Assembly: GCF_004804315.1 (NCBI RefSeq)
Contig: NZ_SRXX01000015.1
Coordinates: forward strand, 1 to 64,000
Direction: 5' to 3'
Source of the DNA: Flagellimonas onchidii
GTDB lineage: Bacteria > Bacteroidota > Bacteroidia > Flavobacteriales > Flavobacteriaceae
DNA length: 64,000 bases
Position numbers and translations under genes: made by a program. The notes beneath the pieces were generated by a model. It saw only the letters and a program-made list of their open reading frames with translations, did no database searches and was not told where the DNA came from. This document shows positions 44,636 through 53,362 of the stretch, one piece after another. Each line of letters starts with the position of its first letter. Within the stretch, counting starts at the first letter, position 1.

Positions 44636-47017
44636 TTATTCCGTTCGCAAACTTTCGACAGGATTGACCAAAGCGGCTCTCAACGCCCTGAATCCTGTAG
44701 TGCCCATTGTAATTAGCAAAGCCAAAATTGTGGCTATGGCAAATACTTCAAGCTTAATATTTGTTCTATAGGTAAAATCTTTTATCCAGTCGTCCATAAA
44801 AAAGTACGTTAGCGGCCATGCTATCAAACTGGCAATGGATAATAAAACGACAAACTCCCTTGTTAGTTGAAAAGTGACGTTTCCAATGGAGGCGCCCAGT
44901 ACTTTTCGAATCCCGATTTCCTTTGACTTTCGTTCTGCCGAGAAAGATACAAGACCAAAAGTGCCAAGGCAGGCTAGGATTATGGCCAGAATTGTGAACA
45001 TGGTGAGGACTTCGGTAAACTTTTTCTCGGCTCTATATTGCTGCTCTACATCCTCATTTATAAAGGAATATGAAAACTCCCTGTCCGTTACGAATTTTGA
45101 GTATACTGATTTGATATGTTCTAGGGTAGAAGGAATGTCATGGGGTTCTACTTTTGCATATACCCAGTTCAAATCTGAGGTCGACGGAAGGAAAATCGTA
45201 GGGGCAATTTTTCTATGGAGTGATTCAAAATGGAAATCTTTCACTATGCCCACTACTTCGAATCTTTGACCGTCAAATTCCATCCATTTACCTATGGGTT
45301 CTTGCCATCCCAATTGAGCTACTGCCGTCTCATTTAAAATGATGGACGAGGTGCCGTCTGATGAAAAATCCTTTGAAAAATCACGTCCTTCTGACATTTC
45401 CGCTTCGACTGTTCCAAAAAAATTACGGCTGATTCCAATGATTTTCATTGATTTTCTTGCGTCCTCGTCAATGGGCACCCCTTCTGCACGATAGTTGGTA
45501 CTGTTACTGATCCAACCTGGTATTTTCATATTAGAGGCACCGGCCTTGAGAATTGAGGTGTTGGATAAGAGATTGTTCTGGAAAGTATCTATTTTGTTGC
45601 GATCCATGGTTCTAAGCGGTATAGCCACCAATTGCTCCTTATTGATTCCTAGTTCCTTGTTCTTAAGAAAATCCACCTGATGAAAAACTATGGAGGTAGA
45701 GGCTGTCAGGCCAATGGAAATTACAAATTGTAGCACTACAAGCCCTTTTCTGAGGACTGGGCCAAATCCTTCTTTGGTTTTGCCTCCCTTTAAGCTGTTT
45801 ATAGGTTTATAATTGGAGAGGACAAAAGAGGGATAGGCTCCTGATAAAAGGGCTATGATCAAAACTGCTACGCCAATCACCGCTATGAACTCTAGACTAA
45901 GCAAAGTATTTGCCGTTATTTCTTTGGAAGCAAACTGGTTAAACTTTGGCAGTAATAGAAGGGTCAAACAAAATGCAATCAATGTTGAAACAAGAGTCAG
46001 GATGAATGACTCGGACAAAAACTGTTTTACAAGACTCATTTTATGCGCGCCCAGTACTTTTCGCATGCCAATTTCCTTGGCCCGTCTTAAAGACCTTGCT
46101 ATGGTCAAGTTCATGTAATTTATACTGGCAATAATTAGAATGAAAATAGCCACGCTGGAAAAAATGTAAATGTGGTTTATGTTTCCATTGGATTCTATTT
46201 CCGTTCCATTATCCGATTTTAGATGGATGTCCAATAGGGGTTGTAGAAACAACTTAAAGTTTCCAGAAGTAAGTGGGGATAAATGGTCGTCAATAAAGTT
46301 GGGAAACAAGGCTTCCATCCTTTTGGGTTGGACACCTTCCTTCACTTTAATATATACGTATTGGGAATCCCAACCCACATTAGTAAACATGGCTTCGGGT
46401 ACTATTTCTCTTAATGTTTGCTGTGATATAAGGAAATCGAAATGAAAATGGGAATTGGAAGGCATATCCTCCATAATTCCACTTACCTGTAATTGCAACG
46501 CTCCATCCTCGACAGAAAACACCTTGCCCATGGCATTTGTATGGCCGAAATATTTTTTAGCTATAGATTCTGAAATGACCACTTTATTTAATCCTTTTAA
46601 TGCCTCGTTAGGGTTGCCCGAAATCAATGGAAAAGAAAAGATTTTGAAGAAGTTTCCATCCGTGATGGCCATCCGTCTTTCATCAAATCGTTTTTCTCCA
46701 TAAGTGACAATTTCCGACATGCGTGCAATACGGACTAATTGTTCAACTTCTTCAAAATTTGATTTTAACCTCTCGGCTGTTGGCCATGAATTTGTGGAAT
46801 ATGGTTCCCAGACACCTTGTCTCATATAGGCTGCTGCCACGCGATAAATTCGATCGCTACCCTGATGAAACTTGTCATAGCTCAGTTCATCCTTTATAAA
46901 AAGGAAAATCATAAGACAGCAGGAAAGGCCCAATGCCAAACCGGAAATATTAATAAGGCTGTATGCTTTTTCCTTTTTGAATACCCTGAACGCTATTTTA
47001 ATATGATTTTTGAACAT
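44636..47017 (-). CDS. FtsX/MacB-type ABC permease, array member 11 (first after the ATPase)
   Basis: This 793-aa permease begins MFKNHIKIAFRVFKKEKAYS. Coupling motifs: LRRAKEIGMRKVLGAHKMSL after INYMNLTIARS, and RKSKEIGIRKVLGASIGNV. The tail is NPVESLRTE. It is the first permease read after the ATPase gene (61-base gap) and is therefore the one most likely to correspond to a classical MacB-type partner. The second core shows FEVVGIVKDFHFESLHRK, the best consensus version of this element. Confidence 0.88.
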   Translation of the reverse strand: MFKNHIKIAFRVFKKEKAYSLINISGLALGLSCCLMIFLFIKDELSYDKFHQGSDRIYRVAAAYMRQGVWEPYSTNSWPTAERLKSNFEEVEQLVRIARMSEIVTYGEKRFDERRMAITDGNFFKIFSFPLISGNPNEALKGLNKVVISESIAKKYFGHTNAMGKVFSVEDGALQLQVSGIMEDMPSNSHFHFDFLISQQTLREIVPEAMFTNVGWDSQYVYIKVKEGVQPKRMEALFPNFIDDHLSPLTSGNFKLFLQPLLDIHLKSDNGTEIESNGNINHIYIFSSVAIFILIIASINYMNLTIARSLRRAKEIGMRKVLGAHKMSLVKQFLSESFILTLVSTLIAFCLTLLLLPKFNQFASKEITANTLLSLEFIAVIGVAVLIIALLSGAYPSFVLSNYKPINSLKGGKTKEGFGPVLRKGLVVLQFVISIGLTASTSIVFHQVDFLKNKELGINKEQLVAIPLRTMDRNKIDTFQNNLLSNTSILKAGASNMKIPGWISNSTNYRAEGVPIDEDARKSMKIIGISRNFFGTVEAEMSEGRDFSKDFSSDGTSSIILNETAVAQLGWQEPIGKWMEFDGQRFEVVGIVKDFHFESLHRKIAPTIFLPSTSDLNWVYAKVEPHDIPSTLEHIKSVYSKFVTDREFSYSFINEDVEQQYRAEKKFTEVLTMFTILAIILACLGTFGLVSFSAERKSKEIGIRKVLGASIGNVTFQLTREFVVLLSIASLIAWPLTYFFMDDWIKDFTYRTNIKLEVFAIATILALLITMGTTGFRALRAALVNPVESLRTE

Positions 47018-47078
47018 GTTTTTTTGATTAGCCCTTTGACTTTTACCAGGGCAAGTTTTGATTGATGAATAAACTCGA

Positions 47079-47774
47079 TTATACCATAGCTCCTATCTCT
47101 CTGTTCTTGCTTTCGGTTACGATTTGACCGTCAAATAGATTTACAACTCGATGCGCATAATGTGAATCTCTGTCCGAATGCGTTACCATTACGATGGTGG
47201 TTCCTTCTTGGTTCAATTCGGTAAGCAGGTTCATGACCTCGATTCCGTTTTTGGAATCCAGGTTACCCGTAGGCTCATCCGCCAAAATCAATTTTGGGTT
47301 GGTGACCACTGCTCTTGAAATCGCTACGCGCTGCTGCTGTCCACCTGAGAGTTGTTGTGGAAAGTGTTTTTCACGATGCGCAATTTTCATGCGTTCCAAA
47401 ACAGCTTTGACTTTCTGCTTGCGCTCCGATTTATTCATTTTTAGATAAATTAATGGCAGCTCTACGTTTTCATAAACGGTTAGCTCGTCGATGAGGTTAA
47501 AGCTTTGGAAAACAAAGCCTAGATTTCCCTTTCGCAATTGGGTGCGTTGACTTTCCTTGAGGCCGCTTACCTCATGTCCCGCAAACTGATAGCTTCCATC
47601 AGTGGGGTTGTCCAACATTCCGATGATGTTCAGCAAGGTTGATTTTCCACATCCTGAAGGTCCCATAATGGCCACAAATTCTCCCTCCGCCACGTTTAGG
47701 TTTACACCATTTAAGGCAAGGGTTTCTACTTCTTCAGTTCTAAAACTCTTTTTAAGGTTCTGTATCTGTATCAT
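47079..47774 (-). CDS. MacB/LolD-type ABC transporter ATPase (first ATPase)
   Basis: This 231-aa nucleotide-binding subunit has Walker A GPSGCGKST (residues 38-46), a Q-loop in FVFQSFNLIDELT, a canonical signature LSGGQQQRVAISRA, Walker B LILADEPTGNLD with a normal D-loop, and an H-loop in MVTHSDR. It belongs to the family that drives FtsX-type permeases by mechanotransmission (MacB, LolD, FtsE). It lies between the adaptor (72 bases upstream) and the permease array (61 bases downstream), so it is the main candidate to power all eleven permeases. Confidence 0.93.
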   Translation of the reverse strand: MIQIQNLKKSFRTEEVETLALNGVNLNVAEGEFVAIMGPSGCGKSTLLNIIGMLDNPTDGSYQFAGHEVSGLKESQRTQLRKGNLGFVFQSFNLIDELTVYENVELPLIYLKMNKSERKQKVKAVLERMKIAHREKHFPQQLSGGQQQRVAISRAVVTNPKLILADEPTGNLDSKNGIEVMNLLTELNQEGTTIVMVTHSDRDSHYAHRVVNLFDGQIVTESKNREIGAMV

Positions 47775-47846
47775 TTTTTGATTGTTATGCTGTTTAGATT
47801 CATAATTTAAAGACGTTGCTACTGTACACTCTGTGACAGTTGGTTT

Positions 47847-49097
47847 CTATTTTAATACGATTCTTTCTGCTTTGCCAAAGCTGTCATAATTACTGGTTAT
47901 TACACTTTCACCCGGTTCCAAACCTTCTAACACTTCGTAGTATCTAGAGTTTTGTTTTCCTATTCGTATGTTTCTTTTCAAAGCCTCATCACCACTAGTT
48001 CCGACAACAAACACCCATTGACCTCCAGTGCTCTGGAAAAAGCCTCCTTTTGGCAATAACAGGGCATCGCTGGAAGCCCCTAGTTGTAATCGTATATTAT
48101 AACTTTGACCAGCTCTTATGGTTTCAGGTTTTTCATCGGTAAAGACCAAATCCACCTTAAACCTTCCGTTTCTGACTTCTGGATAAACTTTTCGCAACCT
48201 TAACCCATATTCTTTTTCATTCCGTTCCAATGTCGCAGACAAATCCCTTTTCACACGATCTATGTAATGCTCATCAATTTCTGCTTCGATTTTAAAATCA
48301 GTAAGGACATTGACCTGCCCAATACGCTCTCCTTGAGAAATATTTTGTCCAATTTCCGCGTCTAAAAAGCCCAATTGACCATCCGCAGGAGCCCGAACAT
48401 TTAAATGATCCAAGCGCTCGTAAACCATGGAAAGGGTTTTCTTCATTCGGGTAAGATCTGCATCCAGACCCGTTAAGGAAGTCGTTCGCATTTTATCATC
48501 ATTTTCCGTTTGGATCTTAACAATTTCGTATTGTTTTTGGGAAAGCTCGTAATTTTCTTTGGAGGTAAGATATTCCTCCTTGGAAATGAGTTCATCTTGG
48601 TAAAGAGCCTCATTCTGTTCGTAGTTTCTCTTTAGCCGCTGCAATTCATTGGCCGCTGTGGCCAGGGCTCTGCGACCATCATACTGGCGAGAATCAAAGT
48701 CAAGGCGTGTCTGACGCAGGTTATTTTCCTTTAACGCCATATTGCTTTCGCTGGAAAGAATCTGCTCGTAGAGATTGGTGTTCTCCAGTTTTAGGATGAT
48801 ATCGCCTTTTTTGACCATGGTTCCTTCCTCAATCAATTTTTCGGAAACTCTTCCTCCTTCATAAGCATCCATATATATGGTAGCTATCGGAGCGACATTT
48901 CCGTTTATGGTAATGTAATCGTCAAACTTTCCTTCCGCGACCTGAGCTATGGAAAGACGGTCTTTTTCTGTCCTATAGGTTGGTATGGAACTGGCAAATA
49001 TGAGTTTGTACCCTGTAAAAAGAACCAACAGACCAAGAGCGATATAGCCGTAATGTTTTGGTCTTAATCCTTTCTTTTTTTCTAACTGTATATCCAT
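47847..49097 (-). CDS. HlyD/MacA-type periplasmic adaptor (membrane fusion protein)
   Basis: This 416-aa adaptor has a short cytoplasmic start, one TM (about residues 18-36) and a first lipoyl half (YEGGRVSEKLIEEGTMVKKGD). A long helical hairpin follows (about 110-235, rich in Leu, Glu, Lys and Gln), then the second lipoyl half (LNVRAPADGQLGFLDAEIGQNISQG), a beta-barrel and a C-terminal domain (LEGLEPGESVITSNYDSF). Such adaptors link an inner-membrane ABC transporter with a TolC channel. It is the only adaptor in the cluster, 8 bases after tolC, so any of the eleven permeases that exports through TolC must share it. Confidence 0.92.
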   Translation of the reverse strand: MDIQLEKKKGLRPKHYGYIALGLLVLFTGYKLIFASSIPTYRTEKDRLSIAQVAEGKFDDYITINGNVAPIATIYMDAYEGGRVSEKLIEEGTMVKKGDIILKLENTNLYEQILSSESNMALKENNLRQTRLDFDSRQYDGRRALATAANELQRLKRNYEQNEALYQDELISKEEYLTSKENYELSQKQYEIVKIQTENDDKMRTTSLTGLDADLTRMKKTLSMVYERLDHLNVRAPADGQLGFLDAEIGQNISQGERIGQVNVLTDFKIEAEIDEHYIDRVKRDLSATLERNEKEYGLRLRKVYPEVRNGRFKVDLVFTDEKPETIRAGQSYNIRLQLGASSDALLLPKGGFFQSTGGQWVFVVGTSGDEALKRNIRIGKQNSRYYEVLEGLEPGESVITSNYDSFGKAERIVLK

Positions 49098-49105
49098 GAT
49101 TGTTT

Positions 49106-50446
49106 TTAGTTGATGTTAAAAATTGGGAGCCCTTGATAAAAATCGATAGTACTTTGATTCACTTTAAGTCTGAGTCCAACCTGTAAGTTCTCATTTTGGG
49201 CAACGCCGTACAAGTTCTTTGCCTGGAAAAGATCTATGGCGTTGATCAGTCCTTTTTCATATCGCTTTTGAGCAATGGCAAAAGCCAATTCCTGCGCCTT
49301 TACTTTTTGTTTGCTTTGGTCGTATTCGGCGGTCAATGCATTATGGGCCTGGACCAATTGTTGTAATAGTTGAAAAAGCTCTTGTTCTTGGATTTCAAGA
49401 TTGTTTTTAGCTTGGAGGTATGCGATTTTTTGCTGTTTAACCCTTGACCGATTGGCCCATCCATTGCTAATCGGAACAGACAGTGAAGCTCCAATAAATT
49501 TTGAGGTATTGTCTTTGAACTGAGTCCTAAATGGAATGGTATTACCATCTTCATCTCTACGAGTTTCAAAGTAACCAGTGCCTATCCCTGCACTAAAGGA
49601 AAGCGATGGAAACAATCCTCCACGGGTGGACTGCAATTGCTTTTTGGCAGCAAGAACCCTGAATTCCTGTGATTTAACAATGGGAACAAAACCCCTAGCG
49701 GCGTTATATAAAGAATCCAAAACGACTTCTTCGGTGGAGGTCACGTCGGTATCTTCTAGACTGGGCATCAGATTGATATCCTGTTCTTCAGTCATATTCA
49801 TTTCTTGAAGTAAGGTGAGCTTGGACGTAGTCAATAAATTTTTGTTTTGGGTAACCAAAAGCTTGTCACCAAGCAGATTGGATTCGGCTTCATATAAATC
49901 GGCTCCAGCCATCATGCCGAGGTCAACTTGTTTTTTTACTAAATCGTAATTGGACTGTGAGATTTCTTGTTGCTCCAAGGAATTTGCCACTAATCCCTCA
50001 TAAAACTTAATATCGTAATATGCGCTCATCACCCTAAAGGCGAGAAGAAACTTTTCTTGCAGCATATCTTCTTGGGTGGCTTTGTAAATGAATTTTGAAG
50101 CCTTAATATTATTAAGTTTCTGAAAGCCACGGAACAAATCTATATTGGCTCCAAGAGAATAATTATTTGTGAAGAACTGAGTGTTTACAATATCGTTTGT
50201 ATTTGGATCCTCGGATCGCCCAAATTGAACGTTATAAGATGTGGAACCACTTATGTTGGGCAATAAGTTTCGTACGGACTGCCGATAGGTTTCTTTACTT
50301 GAATCGTTGTTGTAAGCTGTATTTTTTACCTGAAGATTGTGCTCAATGGCATAAGAAACACACTCTTCCAAAGTCCAAACTTTTTGCGAAAACCCGGAAT
50401 AGGAAGCCAGAAAAACAAGCGCTACTAAATATGTTTTAAACGTCAT
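49106..50446 (-). CDS. TolC-family outer-membrane efflux channel
   Basis: This 446-aa outer-membrane factor has a signal peptide (cleavage likely after ..SYSGFSQ) and two OEP repeats. The first contains the LEECVSYAIEHN helix, the second AAKKQLQSTRGGLFPSLSFSAG and the C-terminal QKRYEKGLINAIDLFQAKN motif typical of TolC. It trimerises to form the exit duct for the tripartite pump. It is the first gene of the leftward series and sits under a sigma54-like promoter. Confidence 0.92.
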   Translation of the reverse strand: MTFKTYLVALVFLASYSGFSQKVWTLEECVSYAIEHNLQVKNTAYNNDSSKETYRQSVRNLLPNISGSTSYNVQFGRSEDPNTNDIVNTQFFTNNYSLGANIDLFRGFQKLNNIKASKFIYKATQEDMLQEKFLLAFRVMSAYYDIKFYEGLVANSLEQQEISQSNYDLVKKQVDLGMMAGADLYEAESNLLGDKLLVTQNKNLLTTSKLTLLQEMNMTEEQDINLMPSLEDTDVTSTEEVVLDSLYNAARGFVPIVKSQEFRVLAAKKQLQSTRGGLFPSLSFSAGIGTGYFETRRDEDGNTIPFRTQFKDNTSKFIGASLSVPISNGWANRSRVKQQKIAYLQAKNNLEIQEQELFQLLQQLVQAHNALTAEYDQSKQKVKAQELAFAIAQKRYEKGLINAIDLFQAKNLYGVAQNENLQVGLRLKVNQSTIDFYQGLPIFNIN

Positions 50447-50471
50447 GGTCTATTATCTGTGACAAACTAGA

Positions 50472-50487
50472 CACTATTCCTGTGCCA
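50472..50487 (-). promoter_or_regulatory. Candidate sigma54 (-24/-12) promoter of the efflux operon
   Basis: On the minus strand the sequence reads TGGCAC-N5-TAGTG. The -24 half is a perfect match to the sigma54 consensus (TGGCAC-N5-TTGCA). The -12 half keeps the T and the G at the right spacing but has T for the conserved C. Transcription would start near 50461, 15 bases before the tolC start. The neighbouring regulator is a sigma54 activator, which supports the call. Confidence 0.5.
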
Positions 50488-50550
50488 AAGAGTCAATTGT
50501 TTGATAATCAATATATTGTAATGAATTTAAGTTAATGTAAACTAATCAAG

Positions 50551-50589
50551 TGTAAAATTTTTGTACAAAAAATGTCCAATTATTTTACA
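50551..50589. promoter_or_regulatory. Paired TGT-N11-ACA sites, likely activator-binding enhancer
   Basis: Two 17-base elements of the form TGT-N11-ACA lie at 50551-50567 (TGTAAAATTTTTGTACA) and 50573-50589 (TGTCCAATTATTTTACA), 22 bases apart, i.e. two helical turns. A larger 11-base inverted repeat (CAAGTGTAAAA at 50547-50557, TTTTACACTTG at 50583-50593) encloses both. They are about 100 and 120 bases upstream of the predicted tolC start, the usual place for NtrC-type enhancers. The divergent regulator gene starts 60 bases to the right, so the site may also give autoregulation. Confidence 0.55.
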
Positions 50590-50648
50590 CTTGCTAAAAT
50601 GCTATTGACACAATTTGTAGTTTTAAATTATAAGAAGAAGCCGAACCT

Positions 50649-52013
50649 ATGACAGATGCCAAGATCTTGGTGGTTGATGACAACAAAAGTGTTTTAAGCG
50701 CATTGGAGATTCTTTTGCAATTTGAGTACAAAAGTGTTCAGACTATTTTTAATCCAAATCAGATTTCTTCCTTTCCCAATTTGGATGATATCGATATCGT
50801 ATTACTGGACATGAACTTTTCTGCCGGGGTAAACACAGGAAATGAGGGGCTTTTTTGGTTGAATGAAATCAAGAAAAAATCGCCCAACACTTCTGTTATC
50901 ATGATGACAGCATACGGAGCAGTAGACCTTGCAGTTACCGCTTTGAAGCAGGGTGCCTCGGATTTTATCTTAAAACCATGGAACAATGAGCGGTTGTTGA
51001 CCACAGTGAAATCGGCTTATGAATATCGAAAATCCAAACAAGAGATTAGCAAGTTAAAGAAGAAAGAGAGCCATTTAAAGCAGGTGATCAATGATGATAA
51101 GAATTTTATCATCGGGAACTCGAAATCACTAATGTCTGTTTTGAATCTGGTTAGAAAAGTGGCCAAGACCGATGTAAATGTTTTAATCACAGGTGAAAAT
51201 GGTACAGGAAAAGAGTTGATAGCCCGTGAATTGCACCGATTGTCTTCTCGAAAAGATGAGGTATTCATCAATGTGGATATGGGATCTATTGCTGAGAACC
51301 TGTTCGAAAGTGAACTCTTTGGGCACATCAAGGGATCATTTACAGATGCTAAAGACGACCGCGCCGGGAAGTTTGAGGCGGCCAATCAAGGTTCATTGTT
51401 TTTGGATGAAATGGGCAATCTTTCCCTTCAGACCCAAGCCAAATTATTGTCAGCTATCCAGAACAAATCGGTGACTCGAGTGGGATCCAATACACCAATA
51501 AATGTTGATATTCGATTGATTTGTGCCACCAATTGCAATCTCGAACAAATGGTGGTCGATGGTCTTTTTAGGGAAGATTTGTTGTATCGAATCAACACCA
51601 TACATATTGAAGTCCCGCCATTACGGGAACGAGAAGGAGACATTTTGATCTTGGCCGATTTTTTCCTGAAGCGATTTGCCAATAAATATGACAAACCGGG
51701 ATTGCGCATCAATAATTTGGCGCATGAAAAACTTATGGAGTACCCTTGGCCCGGAAATGTGCGGGAACTGCAACATACCATGGAGCGTGCGGTGATTCTT
51801 TCGGAAGGAAATGTTTTGAAACCTTCTGACTTTTTATTGCATAGCAAACCTTCCCAATCCTTTGAAAATGGCCCTGCCACTTTGGATGAAATGGAGCAAC
51901 TAATGATTTCCAAAGCATTGGACCAACATGACGGAAACTATAGTGCTGCAGCGGAACAGTTGGGTGTTTCGCGCCAGACCTTGTACAATAAGTTGAAGAA
52001 AAAGAACAAGTAA
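50649..52013 (+). CDS. NtrC-family sigma54-dependent response regulator
   Basis: This 454-aa regulator has a receiver domain (acidic VVDDN at 8-12, phospho-acceptor Asp54, Lys in FILKPW), a sigma54 AAA+ domain (Walker A TGENGTGKE about 181-189, Walker B LFLDEMG about 250-256, FREDLLYRIN arginine-finger region), and a C-terminal Fis-type HTH (YSAAAEQLGVSRQTLYNKLKK). The sigma54-contact loop reads GSFTDA (229-234) instead of GAFTGA. It is divergent from the efflux operon and overlaps the kinase gene by one base. The obvious target is the tolC promoter. Confidence 0.93.
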   Translation: MTDAKILVVDDNKSVLSALEILLQFEYKSVQTIFNPNQISSFPNLDDIDIVLLDMNFSAGVNTGNEGLFWLNEIKKKSPNTSVIMMTAYGAVDLAVTALKQGASDFILKPWNNERLLTTVKSAYEYRKSKQEISKLKKKESHLKQVINDDKNFIIGNSKSLMSVLNLVRKVAKTDVNVLITGENGTGKELIARELHRLSSRKDEVFINVDMGSIAENLFESELFGHIKGSFTDAKDDRAGKFEAANQGSLFLDEMGNLSLQTQAKLLSAIQNKSVTRVGSNTPINVDIRLICATNCNLEQMVVDGLFREDLLYRINTIHIEVPPLREREGDILILADFFLKRFANKYDKPGLRINNLAHEKLMEYPWPGNVRELQHTMERAVILSEGNVLKPSDFLLHSKPSQSFENGPATLDEMEQLMISKALDQHDGNYSAAAEQLGVSRQTLYNKLKKKNK

Positions 52014-53362
52014 TGGCGAGCAGAAATTTTTACTTTCAGGTAATTTTTAGGGTGCTTTTAATTGCTTTAACAGCCTTGGCAATTGCCTTTTCTTTCTTCA
52101 ACCAGTGGTATTTTATCTTGGTCTTTTCGGTTTTCTTTCTGGTTATCCAAATAGTTTCCCTTATCAAGTTTATCAATAGCACAAATCGGAAGATTGCCTA
52201 TTTCTTCGATGCCATCCGTAATGAGGATTTTACCCTTCGCTTTCCTGAGCGGGTATCTATAGAATCCTTCAAGGAACTCAATAAAAGTTTGAATAGGGTC
52301 AATGATTTAATCCAAGAAGTACACCTGCAGTTGCAAATCAAGGAACAATACTATCAAGAGATATTGCGGCAAGCCAGCATTGGGATCATGACCTTTAATG
52401 AGAAAGGGCACATTCTTTTTGCCAATCCCACATTGGAAAAATTGCTTAACCATTCTCCTCTGAACCATATTAAGCAACTGGCTCAAATTGATGAAGGACT
52501 GTACGAGGTTTTTGAACCATTTCAACCTTTCAAGAGAAAGTTGTTTCAGCTGACCAACGAAAGGGAACAAATTCAGTTAGCACTAAAATCCACACCGCTT
52601 TCTTTGGATGGACAGTCGCTTCTTTTGGTGGTGGTGCAGGACATCCATCAAGAATTGGACGAAAAGGAAACCGAATCTTGGGTACGGTTAATTCGTGTGC
52701 TCACCCATGAAATCATGAACACCATAACCCCGATTGCTTCAATATCAGACTCTATCATAAAATATTATAGAAAAGACGGGAAAACGGTCCCGATTGAAGA
52801 CTTAGAAGAAAGTCAGGTAACCAATACCCTAAAGGGGCTGGAGGTGATCAAGGAACAAGGGGGGGACTTGATGGATTTTGTACAATCATATCGAAGTTTA
52901 TTGAATGTACCCGAACCCAACAGGGCCATTATTGGTGGAGAAGGGCTATTGGAAAAAATAGAGGTTTTGATGTCCGCACGACTTGATGGTGAAACCAAAT
53001 TTTCAGTGATTTGCGCCCCAGATGACCTCGAATTTTTTATTGATGAAAAACAGATTACCCAAGTATTGATCAATCTGGGAAAAAACGCATTGCAGTCGGT
53101 AAAAGAAGCAAAAAACGGGCAGGTACTCATGGTTGCCGGTATTGATGATGACGGCATAAAATATATTGAGGTAAAAGATAACGGCCCGGGAATTCCGCCA
53201 GACTTGATAGATGAAATATTTGTTCCTTTTTTCACTACAAAATCAGAAGGAACCGGAATTGGATTAAGTCTTTCCAAAAGGGTGATGCAAATGCATGGAG
53301 GCAATTTAAAGGTGCGTTCCGTTCCAAATAAAGAAACAGTGTTTAGATTAAGTTTCAATTGA
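52013..53362 (+). CDS. Membrane-bound sensor histidine kinase, NtrB-like
   Basis: This 449-aa kinase has two adjacent TMs (about residues 12-30 and 32-52) with almost no periplasmic loop, so it probably senses the membrane itself, an intramembrane partner or a cytoplasmic signal. A HAMP-like/linker segment and a PAS domain (about 115-215) follow. The H-box is LTHEIMNTITPI with His232. The ATPase has an N-box NLGKNALQSV, a G1 DNGPGIP, an F-box FVPFFTTK and a G2 GTGIGLSLSK. It overlaps the regulator by one base and the GreA-like gene by one base. It resembles transporter-linked kinases that watch for flux or envelope damage. Confidence 0.92.
   Translation: MASRNFYFQVIFRVLLIALTALAIAFSFFNQWYFILVFSVFFLVIQIVSLIKFINSTNRKIAYFFDAIRNEDFTLRFPERVSIESFKELNKSLNRVNDLIQEVHLQLQIKEQYYQEILRQASIGIMTFNEKGHILFANPTLEKLLNHSPLNHIKQLAQIDEGLYEVFEPFQPFKRKLFQLTNEREQIQLALKSTPLSLDGQSLLLVVVQDIHQELDEKETESWVRLIRVLTHEIMNTITPIASISDSIIKYYRKDGKTVPIEDLEESQVTNTLKGLEVIKEQGGDLMDFVQSYRSLLNVPEPNRAIIGGEGLLEKIEVLMSARLDGETKFSVICAPDDLEFFIDEKQITQVLINLGKNALQSVKEAKNGQVLMVAGIDDDGIKYIEVKDNGPGIPPDLIDEIFVPFFTTKSEGTGIGLSLSKRVMQMHGGNLKVRSVPNKETVFRLSFN

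Noticed and set aside
20382-47017. A biosynthetic gene cluster in which the permeases are self-resistance for a product
   Set aside because: No synthetase, modification enzyme or precursor peptide gene is present within or beside the array.
47800-47846. A second regulator site (TGT-N10-ACA with flanking ACTGT/ACAGT) before the first ATPase gene
   Set aside because: The spacing differs from the paired sites at 50551-50589 and no promoter element is placed correctly, so it is too weak to list.
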